From Comamonas odontotermitis (GTDB lineage: Bacteria; Pseudomonadota; Gammaproteobacteria; Burkholderiales; Burkholderiaceae_C), in assembly GCF_020080045.1 (NCBI RefSeq), contig NZ_CP083451.1, positions 1,550,001 to 1,614,000 of the forward strand: DNA of 64,000 nucleotides. The letters run 5' to 3'. The notes under the pieces are model-generated. The model had not been told where the DNA came from, made no database searches, and saw nothing but the letters and a program-made list of their open reading frames with translations. Position numbers and translations under genes: made by a program. The stretch's first letter is position 1, and every line of letters begins with the position of its first letter. Below, piece by piece: positions 34,467 through 43,020 of the stretch.

Positions 34467-35537
34467 TCAGGCCGCTTCTCCTTCTGGCGTCAGCACGAGG
34501 CGCCCGACGGCCTTGCCCTGTTCCAGCGCCACAAGCGCTGTGAACGCCTTGCTGAAATGCATGCAGGTGGTGGGCACCGGGCTCAGGTTCTTGTCCTTGA
34601 CCAGCTGGATCAGCTCCTGCAGATCGCGCAGGTTGCCTACGTAGGTGCCCTGGTAGGTCAGCGCACGGATGGCGTGCGTGGGGGTTGGCAGGTCCACATG
34701 GCCGCCGAACAGACCAATCTGCACCAGATGGCCGCCCTTGGTGAGCAGGTCGATACCGGCCTGCACAGTCTGGCTGGAACCCACGCAGTCGATGATGGCC
34801 CAGACGGCGCCGCCAGCGGCTGCCTTCACATCGGCCAGGAAGGTGGGCGACTTGGGGTCGATCACCGTGTCGGCACCGGCTTTGAGCGCCGCTTCGTGCT
34901 TGCTCACGTCAGGCTCGATCACCACCACGCCTGCGCCGCCCATGGCTTTCATCAGCAGGATGGCCATGAGGCCCAGGCCCCCGGCGCCAAACAGTACGAT
35001 CTTCTCGTCCTTGAACACCTGCGGGTCAATCTTCTTGATGGCACTGTAGGTGGTGAGGCCCGAGCAGGCATACGGCGCTGCGCGCTCGGGCGGCATGTCG
35101 CCGATATCGACCAGGTAGTAGGCGTGCGACACCAGCACATGGTCGGCATAGCCGCCGGGCTGGTACACGCCCATCGATTTGCCTGCAAGGCACAGGTTCT
35201 CATCACCACGCTTGCAGACCTTGCACTGGCCGCAGCCGTGCCAGGGGAAGACCACGTATTTCTTGCCCACTTCCACGCCCTTGGCGTCGGGGCCCACGGC
35301 GATGACTTCACCGGCAATTTCGTGGCCCATGGTGAGCGGCAGCTTCATGCCACGGTCGGCCATCGACAGCTTCTTGCCATTGCCCAGGTCGTACTCGCCA
35401 TGCCAGATGTGCAGGTCCGAGTGGCACACCCCCGCTGCCTCGATGCGCACCAGCACCTGATCGCCGGTGGGCACTGGGGTTTCGCGCTCGGTGCGCACCA
35501 GGGGTTCACCAAAGGCGGTGACTTCGTAGCTGATCAT
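34467..35537 (-). CDS. Zinc-dependent alcohol dehydrogenase
   Basis: The gene encodes 356 residues starting at MISYEVTAFGEPL, with a GAAGGAGAC ribosome site. It is a medium-chain dehydrogenase. Catalytic zinc ligands are in GVCHSDLHIW and MGHEIAGEV, and structural zinc ligands are in GCGQCKVCKRGDENLC. The NAD-binding Rossmann motif is GAGGLGLMA. Relative to the classic enzymes there is a longer loop (HGEYDLGNGKKLSMADRGMKL) between catalytic ligands, as in a subset of bacterial alcohol dehydrogenases. The substrate is unknown. No adjacent genes suggest a pathway. Confidence 0.92.
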   Translation of the reverse strand: MISYEVTAFGEPLVRTERETPVPTGDQVLVRIEAAGVCHSDLHIWHGEYDLGNGKKLSMADRGMKLPLTMGHEIAGEVIAVGPDAKGVEVGKKYVVFPWHGCGQCKVCKRGDENLCLAGKSMGVYQPGGYADHVLVSHAYYLVDIGDMPPERAAPYACSGLTTYSAIKKIDPQVFKDEKIVLFGAGGLGLMAILLMKAMGGAGVVVIEPDVSKHEAALKAGADTVIDPKSPTFLADVKAAAGGAVWAIIDCVGSSQTVQAGIDLLTKGGHLVQIGLFGGHVDLPTPTHAIRALTYQGTYVGNLRDLQELIQLVKDKNLSPVPTTCMHFSKAFTALVALEQGKAVGRLVLTPEGEAA

Positions 35538-35747
35538 GGACTGTCTCCTTCGTAGTCGAATCGGTAATGGTGCGACCCGCTTGCGGGCCTTGCAACAATT
35601 GATGGTAGTGCCAGCCGCCCTGCGGAGAAACTGCCCCGGTGCCGCACCAGTCACCTAGGGGATAAAGCGGTGCAGGCCGTTTTGGTCAAGAAGTGGTTGA
35701 AGAGCGCCCATGGCCGTTGCCTGGTGCCATGGACTGGGGCGGCCTAA
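35538..35747. other. Intergenic DNA upstream of the alcohol dehydrogenase gene
   Basis: This 210 bp holds the dehydrogenase ribosome site at its left edge. It ends at the TAA target duplication (35745-35747) of MITE-like copy 2. I see no gene and no convincing promoter. Confidence 0.4.
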
Positions 35748-36007
35748 GAACGTGTTTACGATCTCCTCGCGCCGCGACAGCGGCTTTGCGGGCACCCGGC
35801 TAGGGGCGCCCGGCTAGGGCCGCCCCTGACCGGACGAGCGCCCCTAACCGGGCGTCCCCAAACCCACTGTCCCTCCGGGTTGGAGTGAAATCGGGCGATT
35901 TCTGCGCGCTGGCCCTTGCTTGCACCCCGGTGCAAGCTGCGTCCCATCGCTTCGAACGCATCCCGATTGCACTCCAACGCGGCTGCGTAGAGATCGTAAA
36001 CACGTTC
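35748..36007. mobile_element. MITE-like element, copy 2 (260 bp)
   Basis: The ends are perfect inverted repeats GAACGTGTTTACGATCTC at 35748-35765 and the complement at 35990-36007. 3-bp repeats TAA flank it (35745-35747 and 36008-36010). It is oriented opposite to copy 1. The shared module matches the first ~144 bp of copy 1 with six differences, including the 17-bp arms (35879-35895 with 35962-35978) and the 9-2-9 hairpin (35918-35937). The central part (about 35792-35862) differs completely and consists of imperfect CCGG(T/C)(T/C)AGGGGCG-type repeats. Confidence 0.88.
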
Positions 36008-36033
36008 TAAGGTGTTTTTGCAGGCGCAATGAA

Positions 36034-36062
36034 AAACGCCCCTTGCAAGGGGCGTTTGGTGT
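36034..36062 (-). terminator. Rho-independent terminator after dsbB
   Basis: On the minus strand the stem AAACGCCCC/GGGGCGTTT is followed by TTTCATT, about 50 bp after the dsbB stop. Confidence 0.85.
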
Positions 36063-36108
36063 GCGTGCGATGGGTGTGTGGCTAGCGCGTTCTCGGCGCC
36101 AGATTGCA

Positions 36109-36606
36109 TCAGCGCTTGGCTTTGAAGATGGCCAGCAGCAGTACGACGAAGAACACCGTGAAGGCCACGAACGACCAGTTGGCGATGGAGCCGCCCAGGA
36201 AGGTCCAGTCAATCGCCGTGCAGTCGCCCGAGCCACGGAAGATCATGGGCAACGAACGGCTGATGGGGTAGTTTTCGATCATGCCGTAGAAATCGCGGCC
36301 GCAGGTTGCAAACTCGGGTGGATACCACTGCAGCCAGCTTTGGCGGGCGGCGGTGAAGGCGCCAAAACCGGCAAACAGCACCGCCAGCCAGGCAAAGCTC
36401 TTCCACCAACCGGCGGTCGATGGCTTCAAGCTGCCGATCAGCGCAAACACGCCAACAGCAATGAGGCAGTAGCGCTGAACGATGCACATGGGGCAGGGCT
36501 CCAGGCCCACCACATGCTGCAGGTACATGCCAAAGCCCAGCATGGCCGCGCAGGCCACAAAAATCAGCGCCAGGGTGCGGCGCGGTGCGTTCCAGATCCA
36601 GTTCAC
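36109..36606 (-). CDS. dsbB: Disulfide-bond oxidoreductase DsbB
   Basis: The gene encodes 165 residues with four membrane helices. The first active pair is CPMC (Cys 38 and 41, in GLEPCPMCIVQRY). The second is Cys 102 (FATCGRDF) and Cys 129 (GSGDCTAIDW). The protein passes electrons from DsbA to quinone in the inner membrane. The periplasmic loop order matches E. coli DsbB. It is monocistronic. It lies 102 bp from MITE-like copy 2 and upstream of the sulfate importer cluster, on the same strand. Confidence 0.95.
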   Translation of the reverse strand: MNWIWNAPRRTLALIFVACAAMLGFGMYLQHVVGLEPCPMCIVQRYCLIAVGVFALIGSLKPSTAGWWKSFAWLAVLFAGFGAFTAARQSWLQWYPPEFATCGRDFYGMIENYPISRSLPMIFRGSGDCTAIDWTFLGGSIANWSFVAFTVFFVVLLLAIFKAKR

Positions 36607-36791
36607 GATGTTGTTGTCCTTGTTGCTGCCTTATCGGGGCGAGCCCGATATCCGGCCATCTTAAGCGAAGCGGTCAACTCCGCTCAACCCGTCACAGACA
36701 GGCAGTTGAGGCAAGGCAGGAAACCTTGTTGCAGCAATGCAGCAGCGGGGTTTCAGCAACAAAGCATCAAAAGGGCAGTGACCAGGCCAGA

Positions 36792-37925
36792 TTAGATGTT
36801 GGCAGCGTAATCGACGAAAACCTTGGCTTGGCGCGGTGTCACCACCAGCGTTTCGCCTTCCTTGAGGCCCATGGCACGGTATTGCTGCGCAGGAATCTGC
36901 GCTTCAATCAACCGTTCTCCATCGGCACCCTGGGCTTGGTGTCCGTTCGTTGGAATAAGTTCCAGGCGCGCAATCGGCCCCACGACAATGGCACGGTCGA
37001 GCTGGGCGATGATGCCGCGCGGGCGGCCCTGGGCGTCCTTTTCCTGGCCGGGCGAGTAGCGCTCCACGTCCAGCTCGTGCGGGCGCACGTAGGCCAGGGT
37101 CTGGGCGCCGTTGGCTGCATTGGCGGCAGCCAGCTCGGGCGAATCGATCTGCACGCCGCCTTCGACCACGGTGTGGCCGTCCACGGCGCGGCCGTGGAAC
37201 AGGTTGACATCGCCCAGAAAGCCGTAGACGAAGGGGCTGGCGGGGTGGTCCCACACCTCCTGCGGCGTGCCGCTCTGCTCGATTTGCCCCTTGTTGATGA
37301 CGACCACGCGGTCGGCCACCTCCAGCGCCTCTTCCTGGTCGTGGGTGACGAAGATGCTGGTGACGTGCAGTTCGTCGTGCAGGCGGCGCAGCCAGCGGCG
37401 CAGCTCCTTGCGCACCTTGGCGTCCAACGCGCCAAAGGGCTCGTCGAGCAGCAGCACCTTGGGCTCCACGGCCAATGCACGGGCGAGCGCAATGCGCTGG
37501 CGCTGGCCGCCCGAGAGCTGCGAGGGGTAGCGGTCGGCAATCCAGTCGAGCTGCACCAGTTTGAGCAGGCTCATCACCTTTTCCTTGATCTGTGCTTCGC
37601 TGGGGCGTTCCTTGCGCGGCTTGACGCGCAGGCCGAAGGCGACGTTCTCGAACACCGTCATGTGGCGGAACAGGGCGTAGTGCTGGAACACGAAGCCCAC
37701 GTTGCGGTCGCGCACATGCACGTCCGTCGTGTCTTCGCCGCTGAACTGGATGGTGCCGCTGTCTGCGGTTTCCAGCCCGGCAATGATGCGCAGCAAGGTG
37801 GTCTTGCCGCAGCCCGAGGGGCCGAGCAGCGCAATGAGCTCGCCCGACTGGATGTCGAGGCTCACGTTGTTCAGCGCCTGGAAGCTGCCAAACGACTTGG
37901 AGATGTTTTGGATTTCGATGCTCAT
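36792..37925 (-). CDS. cysA: Sulfate/thiosulfate importer ATPase
   Basis: The gene encodes 377 residues starting at [18 protein letters not shown]. The N-terminal ABC ATPase has Walker [14 protein letters not shown], signature LSGGQRQRI, Walker [17 protein letters not shown] and a switch His in VTHDQEEAL. The C-terminal third is the TOBE-like regulatory region typical of CysA. It energises CysTW for uptake of sulfate or thiosulfate. The C-terminus (residues ~240-350) is needed for MalK-like dimer control. The gene is the last of the cluster in direction of transcription, with cysW 26 bases upstream. Confidence 0.95.
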   Translation of the reverse strand: MSIEIQNISKSFGSFQALNNVSLDIQSGELIALLGPSGCGKTTLLRIIAGLETADSGTIQFSGEDTTDVHVRDRNVGFVFQHYALFRHMTVFENVAFGLRVKPRKERPSEAQIKEKVMSLLKLVQLDWIADRYPSQLSGGQRQRIALARALAVEPKVLLLDEPFGALDAKVRKELRRWLRRLHDELHVTSIFVTHDQEEALEVADRVVVINKGQIEQSGTPQEVWDHPASPFVYGFLGDVNLFHGRAVDGHTVVEGGVQIDSPELAAANAANGAQTLAYVRPHELDVERYSPGQEKDAQGRPRGIIAQLDRAIVVGPIARLELIPTNGHQAQGADGERLIEAQIPAQQYRAMGLKEGETLVVTPRQAKVFVDYAANI

Positions 37926-37951
37926 ATCCAAACTTTCAAAATTTTATGTAT

Positions 37952-38929
37952 TCAGGCGGCCACGGCGCTGTCATCGCGCGGGCGCTCGGGTGGCAGACTG
38001 GCGGCGGCCTGGCGGTCTTTTTCGGCCCGCCACTCGGCAAAAGTCTTGAGCACCAGCGTGACCAGTGCCAGCAGTGCCAGGAGCGAGGCCACGGCAAATG
38101 CGGCTGACGATTGGAAGTCGGCATACAGGATTTCGACCTGCAGCGGAATGGTCACCGTCTGGCCCCGGATCGCGCCCGAAACCACCGACACCGCGCCAAA
38201 CTCGCCCATTGCACGCGCGTTGCACAGGATCACGCCGTAGATCAGGCCCCACTTGATATTGGGCAAGGTCACTTTCCAGAAGGTCTGCCAGCCGGTGGCG
38301 CCCAGCACAATGGCGGCCTGCTCCTCATCGCTGCCCTGGGCCTGCATCAGCGGGATCAGCTCGCGGGCGATGAATGGGAAAGTCACAAAGATGGTGGCCA
38401 GCACGATGCCGGGCACGGCAAAGATGATCTTGGTGTTGTGCCCCTCCAGCCACGAGCCGAACCAGCCATTGGCGCCAAACAGCAGCACATAGGTGAGGCC
38501 CGCCACCACGGGCGATACCGAGAACGGCAGATCGACCAGCGAAGTGAGCAGCGCCTTGCCCTTGAACTCGAACTTGGCAATGGCCCAGGCTGCCGCCACG
38601 CCAAACACCAGGTTCAGCGGCACGGCGATCACCGCCGTCAGCAGGGTGAGCTTGATGGCCGACCACGCGTCGGGCTCGGTCAGCGCCGCCACGTAGGTGT
38701 CCCAGCCCTTGCGCAGGGCTTCCACAAACACGGCCAGCAGCGGCAGCACCAGAAAGATGAGCATGAAGACCAGCGCGGCACCAATCAGGCTCCAGCGTAC
38801 CCAGCGCGGCTCGGTCACCGTGCTGGTGGGTTGCGGGCCCTCACGGTGCGATACATACAGGTAACTGGCGATCACCGCGCCCAGCACGGCAACCACACCG
38901 GCCAGCAGATACAGATACATGGATTGCAT
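37952..38929 (-). CDS. cysW: Sulfate importer permease CysW
   Basis: The gene encodes 325 residues. The N-terminal 50 residues include one extra helix ([23 protein letters not shown]) and a linker that is not present in the usual 290-residue CysW. Six core helices follow. Family marks are [20 protein letters not shown] and the EAA loop [20 protein letters not shown] with L-P-N-I. The start at 38929 is 3 bases from the end of cysT. The extra N-terminal helix is unusual and might change the topology. Confidence 0.93.
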   Translation of the reverse strand: MQSMYLYLLAGVVAVLGAVIASYLYVSHREGPQPTSTVTEPRWVRWSLIGAALVFMLIFLVLPLLAVFVEALRKGWDTYVAALTEPDAWSAIKLTLLTAVIAVPLNLVFGVAAAWAIAKFEFKGKALLTSLVDLPFSVSPVVAGLTYVLLFGANGWFGSWLEGHNTKIIFAVPGIVLATIFVTFPFIARELIPLMQAQGSDEEQAAIVLGATGWQTFWKVTLPNIKWGLIYGVILCNARAMGEFGAVSVVSGAIRGQTVTIPLQVEILYADFQSSAAFAVASLLALLALVTLVLKTFAEWRAEKDRQAAASLPPERPRDDSAVAA

Positions 38930-38932
38930 GGT

Positions 38933-39805
38933 TCAGATCCCCGCGCGTTTGCGTTGCCAGCTTTGCAGGCCGTTGATGAGCAGCAGCAGCACGAACGAGA
39001 TCACCAGCATCACCATCGCAATGGCGGTGGCGCCTGCGTAATCGTGCAGCTCCAGCTTGGCCATGATGACGAAGGGCGTGATCTGCGACTCCATCGGTTT
39101 GTTGCTCGAGACGAAGATGACCGAGCCGTACTCGCCCACGGCGCGTGCAAAGGCCATGGCAAAGCCGGTCAGCAGGGCAGGGCCGATGGCGGGCAGGATC
39201 ACCTTGTAGAAGGTCTGCCAGCGCGAGGCGCCCAGGCTGCCTGCGGCTTCTTCCAGCTCTTTCTCGAAATCTTCCAGCACGGGCTGCACGGTGCGCACCA
39301 CAAAAGGCAGGCCGATGAAGATCAGCGCAATCACGATGCCCACGTTGTTGAACACGAGCTGGATGCCCAGCGGCGCAAAGTACTGGCCGATCCAGCCGTT
39401 GTCGGCCAGCAGGGCGGTGAGCGAGATGCCGGCCACAGCCGTTGGCAGCGCAAAGGGCAGATCGACCAGCGCATCGATGATCTTCTTGCCCGGAAAGCTG
39501 TAGCGCACCAGCACCCAGGCGATCAGCATGCCAAACACCAGGTTGACCACCGCGGCAATGGCCGAGGCGCCAAACGTGACTTGGTAGGCCGACACGGCGA
39601 TCGGGTCGGAGATGACTTTCCAGAACTGCGCCCAGGTCAGCTCAAAGGTCTTGACGAGCAGGGTGGCCAGCGGAATCAGCACGATGATGCTGAGGTAGAA
39701 AATGGTGTAGCCCAGTGTGAGGCCAAAGCCCGGTAGCACGCGCCGGGCAGCACCCCGGCGGGAGGCTGGCGCGGCGGTGGCCGGGGCAGTGAGTGCAGCA
39801 GACAT
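38933..39805 (-). CDS. cysT: Sulfate importer permease CysT
   Basis: The gene encodes 290 residues starting at MSAALTAPATAAPASRR, chosen over an upstream non-ATG start. Six helices follow. Family marks are PGFGLTLGYTIFYLSIIVLI and FPGKKIIDALVDLPFALPTAVAGISL, and the EAA loop EEAAGSLGASRWQTFYKVILPAIGPALL. It forms the channel with CysW. The sbp gene lies 78 bp upstream and cysW follows. Confidence 0.95.
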   Translation of the reverse strand: MSAALTAPATAAPASRRGAARRVLPGFGLTLGYTIFYLSIIVLIPLATLLVKTFELTWAQFWKVISDPIAVSAYQVTFGASAIAAVVNLVFGMLIAWVLVRYSFPGKKIIDALVDLPFALPTAVAGISLTALLADNGWIGQYFAPLGIQLVFNNVGIVIALIFIGLPFVVRTVQPVLEDFEKELEEAAGSLGASRWQTFYKVILPAIGPALLTGFAMAFARAVGEYGSVIFVSSNKPMESQITPFVIMAKLELHDYAGATAIAMVMLVISFVLLLLINGLQSWQRKRAGI

Positions 39806-39883
39806 GAATCGCAGTCCGGTATTTACTATGAATGCAGGAGCGCATAGCGCCCGACTGGCGGGCGCTATAGACAAAATTGACTC

Positions 39884-40888
39884 TTACTTCTTGTCGCCGG
39901 TGAACAGCTTGTCAAACTGCCCGCCATCGCCAAAGTGGGTCTTCTGCGCTTCGCCCAGGCTGCCAAAGTACTTGGCGACCGTGAACTGCTTGATCGGCTT
40001 GAACACATCGGCATGCTTTTTCAGCACGGCTTCGCTGCGGGGGCGGATGGCGTGCTTGGCCGCAATTTCCTGGCCCTCGTCGGAGTACAGGTAGTCCAGA
40101 TAATCCTTGGCCAGGGCGCTGGTGCCCTTTTTCTCGACGGTGCGTTCAACCACCGCCACAGGGTTCTCAGCCGTCACGCTGACCGATGGATACACCGCAT
40201 CGACCTTGCCCTTGCCGAATTCGCGCTCGATGGAGACGACTTCCGACTCGAAGGTGATCAGCACGTCGCCCACATTGCGCTGCAGGAAGGCGGCGGTTGC
40301 GTCGCGCCCGCCCTTGGCCAGCACGGGCACGTTCTTGTAGAGCTTGCTGACGTAGGCTTGCGCATCGGCGTCCGAGCCGCCCTTCTCACGCACCTGGCCC
40401 CAGGCGGCCAGGTAGGCGTAACGGCCGTTGCCGCCCAGCTTGGGGTTGACCACGACGACCTGCACGCCGGGCTTGACGAGGTCATCCCAGTCCTTGATGC
40501 CCTTGGGGTTGCCGTTGCGCACCAGGAACAGCATGGTCGATGTGGTGGGCGATGCATCGTTGGGGAACTTCTTGGTCCAGTCCTTGGCCACCACGCCCTT
40601 TTCGGCGAGATACTCCACGTCGGTCGTGGTGTTGAAGGTGACCACATCGGCGGCCAGCCCTTCGGCCACGGCGCGAGATTGCGCGCTCGATCCGCCGTGC
40701 GACTGGTCTACCTTCACATCGATGCCCTTGGTCTTTTTGTAGTGGGCGATGAAGGCGGCGTTGTAGTCCTTGTAAAACTCGCGCGCCACGTCGTACGACA
40801 CGTTGAGCAACTGGTTCTGGGCCAGGGCCGAACCACTGGCCACCACGGCAGCCGCTACCAACAAAGACTTGATTCCACCGAATTTCAT
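39884..40888 (-). CDS. sbp: Sulfate-binding periplasmic protein
   Basis: The gene encodes 334 residues. The signal peptide MKFGGIKSLLVAAAVVASGSALAQ is cleaved after ALA. Family marks are LLNVSYDVAREFYKDYN, the sulfate-binding QSHGGSSAQSRAV, DVVTFNTTTDVEYLAEKG and KDYLDYLYSDEGQEIAAKH. It captures sulfate for CysTWA, encoded downstream. The 290 bp upstream contain an AT-rich tract with the palindrome GAATATATTC, where a CysB/Cbl regulator could bind. Whether it prefers sulfate or thiosulfate cannot be told. Confidence 0.94.
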   Translation of the reverse strand: MKFGGIKSLLVAAAVVASGSALAQNQLLNVSYDVAREFYKDYNAAFIAHYKKTKGIDVKVDQSHGGSSAQSRAVAEGLAADVVTFNTTTDVEYLAEKGVVAKDWTKKFPNDASPTTSTMLFLVRNGNPKGIKDWDDLVKPGVQVVVVNPKLGGNGRYAYLAAWGQVREKGGSDADAQAYVSKLYKNVPVLAKGGRDATAAFLQRNVGDVLITFESEVVSIEREFGKGKVDAVYPSVSVTAENPVAVVERTVEKKGTSALAKDYLDYLYSDEGQEIAAKHAIRPRSEAVLKKHADVFKPIKQFTVAKYFGSLGEAQKTHFGDGGQFDKLFTGDKK

Positions 40889-40953
40889 GTTCTGCTACCC
40901 GCTTGTATGGATTGATGTAGCAAATTGTGGACTTCTGTTTTTAAAACTCAAAC

Positions 40954-40963
40954 GAATATATTC
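40954..40963. promoter_or_regulatory. Palindrome in the sbp control region
   Basis: GAATATATTC is a perfect 10-bp palindrome in an AT-rich tract 65 bp upstream of the sbp start. It is a candidate regulator (CysB/Cbl-type) or promoter site. The name is a guess from gene function. Confidence 0.3.
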
Positions 40964-41095
40964 TTTTTTATTTATGGTGTTTTTGGAATATAGAGCGGGT
41001 GAGGCGTGGATGCGCCCCTTGGGGTGCCACCAATCGTGAGGACCGAGCGGGAGGGCTCTGACCCCGTTTTTGGTGCTGGTTTCGGGTTCAAACGG

Positions 41096-41160
41096 ATATC
41101 AAATGGCATAAAAAATAGCTGCGAGCGCCCAACCATCAAGCGCCAGCAGCTATTTATTTT
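41096..41160. repeat. Dispersed palindromic repeat, full copy
   Basis: A 10-bp perfect stem AAATAGCTGC/GCAGCTATTT (41113-41122 and 41146-41155) has the nested GCGC/GCGC arms and a preceding ATATCAAATGGC segment. It lies between the divergent ends of sbp (upstream) and the rhodanese gene, and may act as terminator for the latter on the minus strand. Confidence 0.75.
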
Positions 41161-41180
41161 GTAGTGTGAACGCCGCTGAT

Positions 41181-42842
41181 TCAGGCGGATGCCTGGCCTT
41201 CCAGCGTATCGGCGTCTGCGGGAAACAGCACACCTGCTTCGTCCGGGTGCCAGGCGGGGTACTTGTTCATCACCTGTTCAAACAGGGCAGAGTCGGTCAG
41301 GCGCGTCACCCATGCTTGCAGATGCGGCCAGGGCTGGGCCTGCCAGGCGGCTTCGTCGATACCGGCGAACTGGCGCACAAAAGGGCGGATCGCCATGTCG
41401 GCCAGGCTCGGGTCGCGGCCAAACAGGTAGCCGGTAGCAGCAAGCTGCTCGTTCAGCCCCGAGAGGAAGGCTCGGGCGGCGTCTTGTGCAGCAGCGGCGT
41501 CCGCTTCGGGGTGGCGGTTGGGGTATTTGCAACGGTCCAGTGCCTGCTTGAACTCACCATCATTGCGGGCAATCAGGGCGCGCATGTCGTCCATGCTGCC
41601 TGCCGTGGGGGCGAGCCAGCCGTCCGGGTCGTTCTGGCCAAGCGCCCACAGCATGATGTCCAGGCTCTCGTCGATGACCGTGCCATCGGCCAACACCAGC
41701 ACCGGCACGGTCGCCTTGGGCGAGGCGGCCAGCAGGGCCGCAGGCTTGTCCTTGAGCACCACCTCGCGCAATTGGCACTCTACGCCCGCCTGGGCCAGGG
41801 CAAGGCGCGCGCGCATGGCATAGGGGCAGCGGCGGAAGGAGTAGAGCACCGGCAGGCCCTGCAAGGCGGTGAGCTGCTCGGCCATCTTCTGCTGGCGCGG
41901 CTGCTGCGAGCTGGCCTGCGTATGGCCCAGGTGCGATTCGCCACGCGCGGCGGCCAGATCCATCTGGCGCTGGCGCTCGGCCAGGGCGGCTTGCTGCTCG
42001 GGTGTGCGTGTGCCATGGCAGTAGGGGCAACTGACGCCGCGCACATAGTGGGGGTGCTGCATGTCCGCCTCGCCCAGGGGCATGCGGCAACTGCGGCACA
42101 GCTGGTGCGGGCCGCGCTGCAGGCCGTGGCCCACCGAGACGCGCTCGTCAAACACAAAGCAGTCGCCCCACCACATCGATGCGTCCTGCGGAATCTCTTC
42201 GAGGTACTTGAGGACGCCGCCCTGCAGGTGGTAGACGTTGTCAAAGCCCTGCGACTTCATGTAGGCGGTGGATTTTTCACAGCGGATGCCGCCGGTGCAG
42301 AACATGGCAATCTTGTCCTTGCCATGCAGCACGCCGCCCGGCTGCGATTGCTCGGCCACCCATTGCGGAAACTCGGTAAAGCTCTTGGTGTGCGGGTTGA
42401 CCGCGCCTTCAAAGCTGCCAATGCCCACTTCGTAATCGTTGCGTGTGTCCACCAGTACCACATCGGGCTGGCTGATGAGGGCATTCCAGTCTTCGGGTTT
42501 GACATATTGGCCAGCATTCAGCGCGGGGTTGAGCTCTGGCACGCCCAGCGTGACGATTTCGCGCTTGAGGCGCACGCGCATGCGGTAGAAAGGGTTGGCG
42601 GCCGCAAAGGCCTCCTTGTGCACCAGATCGGACAGGCGCGCATCGCGCTTGAGCCAGTCCAGCACCGCGTGCACGTCATCGGGCAGGCCAGCAATGGTGC
42701 CGTTGATGCCTTCGTGGGCGAGCAGCAGCAGGCCTTTGACCTGGCGGGCGTCGCACAGGTCTTGCAGGGGCTGCTGCCAGTCCGCGAACTCTGGCAAATC
42801 GATGAACTGGTAAAGCGCGGCGGTAAGGTATTGCTGAGGCAT
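41181..42842 (-). CDS. TrhO-type rhodanese fused to a GST-like domain
   Basis: The gene encodes 553 residues starting at MPQQYLTAALYQFIDL. Residues 1-280 are a TrhO (YceA) domain, which makes 5-hydroxyuridine in tRNA: an N-terminal acylphosphatase-like part (HEGINGTIAG), then a rhodanese domain with catalytic Cys 182 in FCTGGIRCEKS, and two Cys pairs (CRSC 249-252 and CPYC 272-275) that could bind zinc. After a linker, residues from about 330 to the end form a GST fold with N-terminal thioredoxin-like start VLYSFRRCPYAMRARLALA (Cys-Pro-Tyr-Ala at 339-342) and an alpha-helical second half. TrhO alone is about 300 residues, so this is a real fusion. Confidence 0.88.
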   Translation of the reverse strand: MPQQYLTAALYQFIDLPEFADWQQPLQDLCDARQVKGLLLLAHEGINGTIAGLPDDVHAVLDWLKRDARLSDLVHKEAFAAANPFYRMRVRLKREIVTLGVPELNPALNAGQYVKPEDWNALISQPDVVLVDTRNDYEVGIGSFEGAVNPHTKSFTEFPQWVAEQSQPGGVLHGKDKIAMFCTGGIRCEKSTAYMKSQGFDNVYHLQGGVLKYLEEIPQDASMWWGDCFVFDERVSVGHGLQRGPHQLCRSCRMPLGEADMQHPHYVRGVSCPYCHGTRTPEQQAALAERQRQMDLAAARGESHLGHTQASSQQPRQQKMAEQLTALQGLPVLYSFRRCPYAMRARLALAQAGVECQLREVVLKDKPAALLAASPKATVPVLVLADGTVIDESLDIMLWALGQNDPDGWLAPTAGSMDDMRALIARNDGEFKQALDRCKYPNRHPEADAAAAQDAARAFLSGLNEQLAATGYLFGRDPSLADMAIRPFVRQFAGIDEAAWQAQPWPHLQAWVTRLTDSALFEQVMNKYPAWHPDEAGVLFPADADTLEGQASA

Positions 42843-42971
42843 GGGGCCAAGATGATAGCGCCCGGGCCGTGCTGGGGTGGTCTGCATGGTTTAAAAGCCG
42901 CCCAGCCTGCCGCGCTATCTGCCACTGGTTTGCGCTGCATCGAACGGGCTTTGATTGCCAGTTGACGGCAA

Positions 42972-42997
42972 CGAAAAAGCCCGGCAAGGCCGGGCCT
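42972..42997 (-). terminator. Rho-independent terminator after the DUF3617 gene
   Basis: On the minus strand the stem GCCCGGC/GCCGGGC is followed by TTTTTCGTT, about 25 bp after the stop. Confidence 0.85.
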
Positions 42998-43020
42998 GGG
43001 TGCGCGTGCGTACGGGCAGC

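Noticed and set aside
35756..36109. Short open frames within the MITE-like elements (for example one reading DLYAAALECNRDAFEAMG)
   Set aside because: The frame lacks a start with a ribosome site and is not maintained through the variable core. The arms are better explained by inverted-repeat constraint.
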